Program-made: the position numbers and the translations under genes
Shown: positions 7,502-14,061 of the stretch, piece after piece
Position numbering within the stretch: position 1 is the first letter of the stretch
How the letters are laid out: every line of letters starts with the position of its first letter
Origin: Pseudomonadota bacterium
GTDB taxonomy: Bacteria; Pseudomonadota; Alphaproteobacteria; Rhizobiales; Rhizobiaceae
NCBI GenBank assembly: GCA_023451915.1
Contig: JAEXXS010000228.1
Location: 1 to 14,061 of the forward strand
Direction of reading: 5' to 3'
DNA length: 14,061 nucleotides
The notes under the pieces: generated by a model
Database searches by the model: none
Told to the model about the DNA's origin: nothing
The model's input: only the letters and a program-made list of their open reading frames with translations

Positions 7502-10123
7502 ATGAATATTGAAAAATACACGGAACGCGTTCGCGGTTTCATTCAGTCAGCGCAGACCTTTGCGCTTTCTTCCGGCAATCAGCAGTTCACCCCTGAGCAC
7601 ATCCTGAAAATCCTTGTCGATGATGATGAGGGGCTTGCCGCATCGTTGATCGAGCGAGCCGGTGGACGCATTGCCGATGTGCGCCTTGGCTTGCAAAGCG
7701 CATTGGAAAAGCTGCCGAAAGTATCGGGCGGCAACGATCAGCTTTATCTCTCGCAGCCGCTGGCCAAGGTTTTCACTCTGGCTGAAGAGCTCGCCACGAA
7801 GGCGGGTGACAGCTTTGTCACAGTCGAACGGCTCCTGACGGCGCTGGCCATCGAGAAATCCGCCAAGACATCTGAAATTCTTGCCGCAGCCGGTGTGACA
7901 CCGACGGCGTTGAACAAGGTCATCAACGATATGCGTAAGGGCCGCACTGCCGACACCGCTTCCGCCGAAAGCAATTACGACGCGCTGAAGAAATATGCGC
8001 GCGATCTGACCGAGGATGCTCGCAACGGCAAGCTTGATCCGGTGATCGGTCGCGACGAAGAAATTCGTCGCACGATTCAGGTTCTGTCGCGCCGCACCAA
8101 GAACAATCCGGTGCTGATCGGTGAGCCGGGCGTTGGTAAAACAGCCATTGCCGAAGGTCTGGCGCTGCGTATCGTCAATGGCGATGTGCCCGAATCGCTG
8201 AAGGACAAGCAGTTGATGGCGCTCGACATGGGCGCGCTGATTGCCGGTGCAAAATATCGCGGCGAGTTTGAAGAGCGCCTGAAGGCAATCCTGTCGGAAG
8301 TTCAGACGGCTGCCGGTCAGGTTATTCTCTTCATCGACGAGATGCACACGCTTGTCGGTGCAGGCAAGACCGATGGCGCAATGGATGCGTCCAACCTTTT
8401 GAAGCCTGCGCTGGCCCGTGGTGAATTGCACTGCGTCGGCGCGACCACGCTGGAAGAATATCGCAAATATGTCGAGAAGGACGCCGCACTTGCGCGTCGT
8501 TTCCAGCCGGTCTTCGTGGACGAACCGACAGTCGAAGATACGATCTCGATCCTTCGCGGCCTGAAGGAAAAATACGAGCAGCATCACAAGGTTCGCGTAT
8601 CGGACTCCGCACTGGTTGCAGCCGCAACGCTGTCAAATCGCTATATCACCGACCGCTTCCTGCCCGACAAGGCTATCGACCTTGTCGACGAGGCCGCATC
8701 GCGCTTGCGCATGCAGGTCGATTCGAAGCCGGAAGAACTGGACGAGATTGACCGCCGGGTCATGCAGCTGAAGATCGAGCGCGAAGCCTTGAAAGTGGAA
8801 ACCGATGCCGCTTCCAAGGATCGTCTGGTGCGTCTTGAAAAAGAGCTGACCGATCTGGAAGAAGAATCAGCTGAACTGACCGCCAAGTGGCAGTCGGAAA
8901 AGCAGAAGCTTGGTCAGGCAGCCGATCTCAAGCGTCAGCTTGAGGAAGCGCGCAACGCTTTGGCCACGGCACAGCGCAATGGTGAATTCCAGAAGGCTGG
9001 CGAGCTTGCTTATGGCAAGATTCCGCAGCTTGAAAAGGAACTCGCCCAGTCTGAAAGCCAGGAAAACAGGGGTTCTCTGCTGGAAGAAACCGTGACGCCG
9101 GAACATGTCGGGCAGGTGGTTTCCCGCTGGACAGGTATTCCGGTTGACCGGATGCTGGAAGGCGAGCGCGAAAAGCTGCTGCGGATGGAAGACGAGCTTG
9201 CAAAGCGCGTCATCGGTCAGGGCGAAGCTGTTCAGGCGGTTTCCAAGGCCGTTCGTCGTGCGCGTGCGGGTCTTCAGGACCCGAACCGGCCTATCGGTTC
9301 GTTCATTTTCCTCGGCCCAACGGGCGTCGGCAAGACCGAACTGACCAAGGCGCTTGCATCGTTCCTGTTCCAGGACGACACCGCGATGGTGCGTATCGAT
9401 ATGTCGGAATTCATGGAGAAGCACTCCGTGAGTCGCCTGATCGGTGCACCTCCCGGCTATGTCGGTTACGAGGAAGGCGGAGCGCTGACGGAAGCTGTGC
9501 GTCGCCGGCCCTATCAGGTGATCCTGTTCGACGAGATCGAAAAGGCGCATCCCGATGTGTTCAACGTGCTGTTGCAGGTGCTGGACGATGGGCGTCTGAC
9601 CGACGGCCAGGGCCGCACGGTCGATTTCCGCAACACGGTCATCATCATGACGTCGAACCTTGGCGCGGAATATCTCGTCAATCTGGGCGAGAAGGACGAT
9701 GTCGAGAGCGTTCGTGACGAGGTCATGGGTGTGGTCCGGGCGGCATTCCGGCCGGAATTCCTCAACCGTGTCGATGAAATCATTCTGTTCCACCGGCTGC
9801 GCCGTGAGGATATGGGTGCGATTGTCGATATCCAGTTGCAGCGTCTCCAGACCTTGCTCACCGATCGCAAGATCGCCTTGCAGCTGGAAGAGGATGCCCG
9901 CGAATGGCTCGCCAACAAGGGATATGATCCGGCCTACGGCGCACGTCCTTTGAAGCGGGTGATCCAGAAGGAAGTCCAGGACCCGCTCGCCGAGCGTATT
10001 CTGCTGGGCGATATTCTCGATGGTTCGCTGGTCAAAATCACCGCCGGTTCGGACAGGCTCAATTTCCGTGCCGTTCGCGGTGCGCTGGAACCCGATCCGA
10101 AGAACGAAGGCGTGGAAGCCTGA
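7502..10123 (+). CDS. clpB: ATP-dependent chaperone ClpB (disaggregase)
   Basis: A hexameric AAA+ machine that pulls proteins out of aggregates together with DnaK/DnaJ/GrpE in the cytoplasm. The product has 873 residues. The Clp N-terminal repeat domain covers about 1-145. The first AAA module has Walker A GEPGVGKT (Lys213) and Walker B LFIDE (Glu280). The coiled-coil middle domain, typical of ClpB and absent from ClpA, spans about 405-525. The second AAA module has Walker A GPTGVGKT (Lys611) and Walker B LFDE (Glu678), followed by the C-terminal D2-small domain. All key residues are present and the length is normal. The start at 7502 is fixed by AAAGGAG five bases upstream and the family N-terminus [10 protein letters not shown]. 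The longer open frame from 7319 runs through the upstream terminator and promoter and is not translated. An RpoH-type promoter and a terminator make it a single-gene unit. Confidence 0.98.
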   Translation: MNIEKYTERVRGFIQSAQTFALSSGNQQFTPEHILKILVDDDEGLAASLIERAGGRIADVRLGLQSALEKLPKVSGGNDQLYLSQPLAKVFTLAEELATKAGDSFVTVERLLTALAIEKSAKTSEILAAAGVTPTALNKVINDMRKGRTADTASAESNYDALKKYARDLTEDARNGKLDPVIGRDEEIRRTIQVLSRRTKNNPVLIGEPGVGKTAIAEGLALRIVNGDVPESLKDKQLMALDMGALIAGAKYRGEFEERLKAILSEVQTAAGQVILFIDEMHTLVGAGKTDGAMDASNLLKPALARGELHCVGATTLEEYRKYVEKDAALARRFQPVFVDEPTVEDTISILRGLKEKYEQHHKVRVSDSALVAAATLSNRYITDRFLPDKAIDLVDEAASRLRMQVDSKPEELDEIDRRVMQLKIEREALKVETDAASKDRLVRLEKELTDLEEESAELTAKWQSEKQKLGQAADLKRQLEEARNALATAQRNGEFQKAGELAYGKIPQLEKELAQSESQENRGSLLEETVTPEHVGQVVSRWTGIPVDRMLEGEREKLLRMEDELAKRVIGQGEAVQAVSKAVRRARAGLQDPNRPIGSFIFLGPTGVGKTELTKALASFLFQDDTAMVRIDMSEFMEKHSVSRLIGAPPGYVGYEEGGALTEAVRRRPYQVILFDEIEKAHPDVFNVLLQVLDDGRLTDGQGRTVDFRNTVIIMTSNLGAEYLVNLGEKDDVESVRDEVMGVVRAAFRPEFLNRVDEIILFHRLRREDMGAIVDIQLQRLQTLLTDRKIALQLEEDAREWLANKGYDPAYGARPLKRVIQKEVQDPLAERILLGDILDGSLVKITAGSDRLNFRAVRGALEPDPKNEGVEA

Positions 10124-10138
10124 TCTCCTGCTCCAACC

Positions 10139-10171
10139 AAGCGCCGCAATCGCAAGATTGCGGCGCTTTTT
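10139..10171 (+). terminator. Intrinsic terminator after clpB
   Basis: AAGCGCCGCAAT (10139-10150) and ATTGCGGCGCTT (10157-10168) form a perfect 12-bp stem with a 6-base loop, followed by a run of T to 10171. It starts 15 bases after the clpB stop codon. Confidence 0.93.
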
Positions 10172-10303
10172 CTTGGGCTTCTACCGCCACCGGGTGCGAA
10201 TGCACCGGAAGCGTAAAGAAATATTACAGCTACCAATTTCATAAAACTTATCGTCACTTGGCCATTTTCATGTCCAGTTCATCTGGCATCTGCTGTTACT
10301 CGG

Positions 10304-10322
10304 ATAATCAGTTATTAACCAT
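10304..10322 (+). promoter_or_regulatory. CtrA-like binding box upstream of the L,D-transpeptidase gene
   Basis: TTAACCAT (10315-10322) is the extended CtrA half site. The upstream half, ATAA at 10304-10307, stands at the consensus spacing of seven bases (consensus TTAA-N7-TTAACCAT; 3 of 4 bases match). It lies 68 bases before the start codon. CtrA controls cell-cycle and envelope genes in alphaproteobacteria, so a link to a wall enzyme is plausible but unproven. Nothing else was recognised in the 267-base gap apart from the clpB terminator. Confidence 0.45.
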
Positions 10323-10390
10323 ATTCACGGCATCCATGATCTGACGATCCGATTGAACGTCTGAAATTACGGGCACCTGGGACTTCCTTC

Positions 10391-11860
10391 ATGACGCATT
10401 CCATACGCATGCTTCGTTTCGCATTGTTTGCTTCTGCGGCTCTGCCCGCCACGGGTGCCGGTGCATTTGCAGAAGAAAACCGTGACGCCACGCTCACGGA
10501 AGCCCCGGTGCAGCTGGCGCAGCTCTATGATCCGGGCGAAGAGGTCTATCACGACCGGCGCGTGCGCGTTTATATCGACCAATATGGTCGGCGCGTGACG
10601 ATGGATCGTCGTGGCCGCATCATCAGCGTCGAGGATGCCAATAGCTACGACCGCAACAGCTATGGCGGTCACAATATCCGGCGTGATCCGCAGCAAGATG
10701 ATAACTGGACGCTGAACGGTCCGGTCGATGGCGGTTCGCCTTACGACGGTTTCAGCAATGTGCCGGAAGACCCGAATTACTATCCCGCCGCGCCGTCCGA
10801 TCCGAGCTATCGCGGCAATCAGGATGGTCAGGTGCAGCGTTCGGAGCTGCCGCCATCCGGTGAAAACTATCCCGACAATACTGGCACCAACTCCGCCAGC
10901 ATCGATCAGAATTATGGTGCCCAGGACAATTACGGCCAGCCCGGCTATGAGCAGCCGCAAAATGTGCCGCATTCGAGCGACATGGCGCCCGCCATCGAAA
11001 TGCCGAAAGGCGAGGGCGCAAAGGCCAAGATCGCAGCTTTTCAAGTATTGCTGGATCGCGCTGGCGCTTCGCCGGGCGTGATTGATGGTCGCTCCGGCAG
11101 CAATGTCGACAAGGCCGCAGCCGCCTATGGTGAACTGACCGGCAAATCCATCAGCCCGAAGGACGATGCAGCCGTCAATGCCGAGCTTGAAGCAACCGGC
11201 GGCGCGGCGTTCTTTGAATATACAATCACCAATGAGGATGTCGGTCGCCAATATGTGGCCTCGATCCCGGAAGACTACGCCCATAAGGCGCAGCTTCCGT
11301 CGATGGCCTATACGTCCGTGACGGAAATGCTGGGCGAGAAATTCCATATTGACGAAAACTACCTGAAGGAAATCAATCCGGGCGTGAATTTCAATCAGCC
11401 GGGTTCCATCGTCAAAGTGCCGAATCTCGGCAAGCCGGTGCGCGCCAAGGTGGCGAGAATCATCGCAGACAAGGGACGCAAGCAGGTCCGTGGTTATGAC
11501 GAAAGCGGCAAGCTCGTTGTAGCCTATCCGTCGACCATCGGCTCATCGGATAATCCGTCGCCATCCGGTATCGTGCAGGTTGAGCGCATCGCCATCAACC
11601 CGAACTACACCTATAATCCGAAGATCAACTTCAAGCAGGGCAACAACGACAAGGTTCTGACGATCCCGCCGGGTCCGAACGGGCCGGTCGGCACCGTCTG
11701 GATTGCGCTTTCCAAGCCGACTTACGGTATCCACGGAACACCGGAGCCGTCGAAGATCGGCAAGACGTCCAGCCATGGCTGTGTGCGATTGACGAATTGG
11801 GACGCCGAAGAACTCGCCAAGCTCGTCAAGCCCGGCGTCACCGTCGAATTTTCCGAATAG
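10391..11860 (+). CDS. Secreted L,D-transpeptidase (YkuD family)
   Basis: Makes 3-3 cross-links in peptidoglycan or attaches proteins to it, working in the periplasm. The 489-residue product has a signal peptide (MLRFALFASAALPATGAGAFA, cleavage probably before EEN, near residue 27). A long Tyr/Gln/Asn/Pro-rich linker (about 45-205) follows, then a peptidoglycan-binding-like segment (about 210-260), a LysM-like segment (about 306-350, ending VKVPNLGKPV) and the YkuD domain (about 356-488). The active-site motif is complete: HGTPEP, then SSHGCVRL with His462 and Cys464. In Brucella and relatives, enzymes of this family are known to link outer-membrane beta-barrel proteins to the wall; which paralogue this is cannot be told. 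The start at 10391 has no clear Shine-Dalgarno sequence; ATG 10409 would leave a shorter but complete signal peptide. It converges with the M23 gene. Confidence 0.92.
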   Translation: MTHSIRMLRFALFASAALPATGAGAFAEENRDATLTEAPVQLAQLYDPGEEVYHDRRVRVYIDQYGRRVTMDRRGRIISVEDANSYDRNSYGGHNIRRDPQQDDNWTLNGPVDGGSPYDGFSNVPEDPNYYPAAPSDPSYRGNQDGQVQRSELPPSGENYPDNTGTNSASIDQNYGAQDNYGQPGYEQPQNVPHSSDMAPAIEMPKGEGAKAKIAAFQVLLDRAGASPGVIDGRSGSNVDKAAAAYGELTGKSISPKDDAAVNAELEATGGAAFFEYTITNEDVGRQYVASIPEDYAHKAQLPSMAYTSVTEMLGEKFHIDENYLKEINPGVNFNQPGSIVKVPNLGKPVRAKVARIIADKGRKQVRGYDESGKLVVAYPSTIGSSDNPSPSGIVQVERIAINPNYTYNPKINFKQGNNDKVLTIPPGPNGPVGTVWIALSKPTYGIHGTPEPSKIGKTSSHGCVRLTNWDAEELAKLVKPGVTVEFSE

Positions 11861-11880
11861 GTCCACCTTCAAGGTCAAAC

Positions 11881-11915
11881 AAAAGCCGGGTGAGCATCTT
11901 GCTTTCCCGGCTTTT
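11881..11915. terminator. Bidirectional terminator between the two cell-wall genes
   Basis: AAAAGCCGGG (11881-11890) and CCCGGCTTTT (11906-11915) form a perfect 10-bp stem with a 15-base loop. The A and T runs lie inside the stem ends, so it can stop transcription from either side. It begins 20 bases after the L,D-transpeptidase stop codon. Confidence 0.8.
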
Positions 11916-11920
11916 CATCA

Positions 11921-12023
11921 GAGCATTTCCAGCAAAAGTGCGAAGCGGTTTTGCGTTGGATAATGCGCAAAAACAAACAAATAGAGCGGTTCCTCGATTC
12001 CGTTTCTACCGGAACCGCTCTAT
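11921..12023. repeat. RIME-like intergenic repeat, copy 2, with a second hairpin
   Basis: The first part (11923-11966) is an imperfect palindrome, GCATTTCCAGCAAAA against TTTTGCGTTGGATAATGC, with core GTGCGAAGCGG. It aligns with copy 1 at 6273-6317. The second part is a perfect 13-bp hairpin, ATAGAGCGGTTCC (11981-11993) with GGAACCGCTCTAT (12011-12023). Two palindromes joined by a short AAACAAACAA spacer is the mosaic layout known from rhizobial intergenic elements. The right arm covers the stop codon of the M23 gene. Confidence 0.7.
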
Positions 12024-13984
12024 CCCTTGGTCGACGCGTTGGCAGCCAATTTGGTGCTGTTGTCGTCGCTGTTCAAAAGCGTGTCGATACGATCACGCTC
12101 CTGCTTGAAAGCTTCAAGTTCTTTGCCCTTCAAGGCCTTGTTGTCCGGCAGACGGATCCGCAGCGGATCGACCTTGGTGCCGTTGACGATCATCTCATAA
12201 TGCAGATGTGGCCCGGTCGAGAGGCCGGTTGAACCGACATAGCCGATCACCTGGCCCTGACGCACCCTTGCGCCGGCAGATACGCCGCGCGCGATGGCAT
12301 TCTGGTGGCTGTAACTGCTGACATAGCCATTGGCATGACGAATCAGAGTCTGATTGCCGTAGCCGTTGGTCCAGCCCGCCTTTTCGACAACCCCGTTACC
12401 CGTTGCGATGATTGGCGTACCGCGCGGTGCGGCCCAATCGACGCCGGTATGCATGCGGCTATAGCCAAGAATCGGGTGACGGCGCATGCCGAATGGGGAA
12501 CGGAACACGCCATTGGGCACCGGATTGCGCAGCAGAAACTGCTTGGCGCTCTTTCCGCCTTCATCGAAATAATCGACGCTGCCGTCCGGCGCCTGATAGC
12601 GGTAGAATTTTCGGGTCGTCCCGCTGAACGTAGCCGCCACATAAAGGAGTTGCGAATCGCTGTCCGCCTTGTCCGGTTCGTCAGCGCCGTCCGGCAGCGA
12701 GAAGAAGGCGTCGATATTGTCGGTCGGCGTCAGCTGCGCCTGAAGGTCAACGTCCGTGGCCAGCATTTTGACCAGCTGTTCGCGCATGGTTTCGGTCATG
12801 CCATAGGCAAGCGCCGCGCGGCTGATGCCGTCATAGACATTGGGCAGGTTGCCCCGGATGGCGCTGGGAACAGCATTGCCATCGAAAGCCGTCTGCAAAA
12901 GCGGTGTATCTTCGGGCTCATCCGACGGTACATATTGCTGGCGGTCGTTAAGTGTGACCGTCACCAGATGCGTGGTGCGATTATAAATGCTCGCGCGCAC
13001 GATGCGGTCTTCGCCCTTGCGCGTTTCAGTCCCGATGCGCAGTATGCTGCCCTGTTTCAGGCGCGGCGAATTCATCATCTTGCTCAGAGCATCGACCATG
13101 TTCGACGTCTCATTGCCGCTATAGCCTGCATCTTCCAGCGCCTGCGCTATATCGGCATTTTGCCGGAAGGGGATCAGCTCTTCCGAAAAGCCGTCTTCCG
13201 TCTGCTCGTCATTCGCTTTCGGCGCGACACTGACATTTTCCTGCGTAATCTTTACCCCAAGCGCCGGGCCGAGCGCATAGGGAGAATCATTGCCGCCGAA
13301 GCGGACCGGGTCGACATAATGCAGCGACGCGACTTGCACATCGCCATCGGTCAACAGACCGCCCGTGTCGCGAACGACTTTCTCGACTTCATCGACCGAC
13401 AGATCGCTCGATGCATCGAAGGTTGCACTGTTCAGCGGAAAATCGACGACGTGAAGGCTGACTTCGCTTTCAACCTTGGCGCCGTAGATCTGGCCGGTGT
13501 CGGCCGGTTGCGGGGCCGTTGGGCCTTCAGAGAACACAGTCAGCGCATCGAATGCCGGATATTTGCGGCTGGTCGGGTGATCAACCGCCAGCGCCATGCT
13601 CACCAGTTCAAACGGGCGGGTGCGGATCACTTCACGCTCGCCGACTTTCTGCATGGTGGACAGGTCGAACCGGCGGCGGTCGCGCGGCTGCTGCGCCGAA
13701 ACTGTGCTGACGAGACGGCCACCCTTGGTGACAGCGCCTTCCTCGGCGGCGCTTGGCATATCGTTGCGCGCGAGAATCTCAGGCGGGGTCGCCAACTGCT
13801 CGCGCCCGTCGAGGGCGGCGAAAAGAGCAACGCCAATCAGCATGCAGGAAGTAACGCCAGTCAGGAAGGTGCCGGCAAGCCAGCGTGCCGAAACTTCGCG
13901 CCGATCCGGAGGCCGTCGCCGTCCGCCAACGCTTAGCGGGGGCTCGTCACCCGGATCGAGATTATTCGGCCCCATATCCTTCAT
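12020..13984 (-). CDS. Membrane-anchored M23 family peptidoglycan metallopeptidase
   Basis: Probably a zinc endopeptidase cutting peptide cross-links in the wall during growth. The 654-residue product has a short basic cytoplasmic tail (GRRRPPDRREVSAR), one transmembrane helix (about 35-58) and a long periplasmic part. The middle (IPFRQNADIAQALEDAGYS to ILRIG) resembles the domain before the catalytic part in MepM/YebA-type enzymes. The M23 domain (about 495-605) has the zinc motif HTGVD (His512, Asp516), YSHQN and HLH (His593, His595), so it looks active. The position after clpB recalls RgsM of Sinorhizobium meliloti, a polar-growth protein; this is recall and was not checked by alignment. 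The start is uncertain: ATG 13984 and ATG 13975 are both possible and neither has a strong ribosome site. The stop codon lies in the adjoining repeat. Upstream, 13985-14061 shows only a small GCACG/CGTGC hairpin (14019-14032) and no recognised promoter. Confidence 0.9.
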   Translation of the reverse strand: MKDMGPNNLDPGDEPPLSVGGRRRPPDRREVSARWLAGTFLTGVTSCMLIGVALFAALDGREQLATPPEILARNDMPSAAEEGAVTKGGRLVSTVSAQQPRDRRRFDLSTMQKVGEREVIRTRPFELVSMALAVDHPTSRKYPAFDALTVFSEGPTAPQPADTGQIYGAKVESEVSLHVVDFPLNSATFDASSDLSVDEVEKVVRDTGGLLTDGDVQVASLHYVDPVRFGGNDSPYALGPALGVKITQENVSVAPKANDEQTEDGFSEELIPFRQNADIAQALEDAGYSGNETSNMVDALSKMMNSPRLKQGSILRIGTETRKGEDRIVRASIYNRTTHLVTVTLNDRQQYVPSDEPEDTPLLQTAFDGNAVPSAIRGNLPNVYDGISRAALAYGMTETMREQLVKMLATDVDLQAQLTPTDNIDAFFSLPDGADEPDKADSDSQLLYVAATFSGTTRKFYRYQAPDGSVDYFDEGGKSAKQFLLRNPVPNGVFRSPFGMRRHPILGYSRMHTGVDWAAPRGTPIIATGNGVVEKAGWTNGYGNQTLIRHANGYVSSYSHQNAIARGVSAGARVRQGQVIGYVGSTGLSTGPHLHYEMIVNGTKVDPLRIRLPDNKALKGKELEAFKQERDRIDTLLNSDDNSTKLAANASTKG

Positions 13985-14061
13985 ACTGCTATAGTAGGCC
14001 CTTCTTCTAAACCTGATGGCACGAAAACGTGCTTGAACATCGCTTGTCAGAAAAGCGACTT

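Noticed and set aside
12305..13936. A 543-codon open frame on the + strand opposite the M23 gene
   Set aside because: It is antisense to a gene with a signal anchor and intact zinc motifs, has no ribosome site, and its predicted product shows no recognisable domain. Long antisense frames are common in GC-rich coding DNA.

Overview
The window looks like chromosomal core DNA of an alphaproteobacterium of the Hyphomicrobiales, most likely Brucella/Ochrobactrum. This rests on the protein sequences, a GC-rich coding style, the gene order lysC-ptsP-prfA-prmC-(DUF4167)-clpB, and two copies of a RIME-like intergenic palindrome typical of rhizobial genomes. The species was not tested by any search.

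Layout: bases 50-5975 are a forward block: lysC (aspartokinase), ptsP (nitrogen-PTS enzyme I), prfA (release factor 1) and prmC (the methyltransferase that modifies release factors). lysC is closed off by two tandem hairpin terminators. ptsP has its own leader, with a sigma54-like -24/-12 element and a terminator-like hairpin. prfA carries an apparent one-base deletion at about 4980/4981 that replaces the last 41 residues with six unrelated ones. The old reading frame is intact beyond it and ends at 5106, overlapping the prmC start as ATGA. After prmC comes a gene-free stretch of about 515 bases (5976-6491) filled with consecutive short hairpins and one RIME-like repeat. It precedes a small DUF4167 gene with a poly-Asn tract and an AT-hook-like tail. 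clpB follows behind a strong terminator and a heat-shock (RpoH-type) promoter.

The right end holds two cell-wall genes in convergent orientation: a secreted L,D-transpeptidase (forward, with a CtrA-like box upstream) and a membrane-anchored M23 peptidase (reverse). A hairpin terminator and a second RIME-like repeat lie between them. That repeat runs into the M23 stop codon.

Functionally this is housekeeping DNA: amino-acid synthesis, PTS signalling, translation termination, proteostasis and peptidoglycan remodelling. No phage, transposase, CRISPR array or defence system is visible. The most notable points are the prfA frameshift, the multi-hairpin block before the DUF4167 gene, and the regulatory elements upstream of ptsP, clpB and the L,D-transpeptidase gene.
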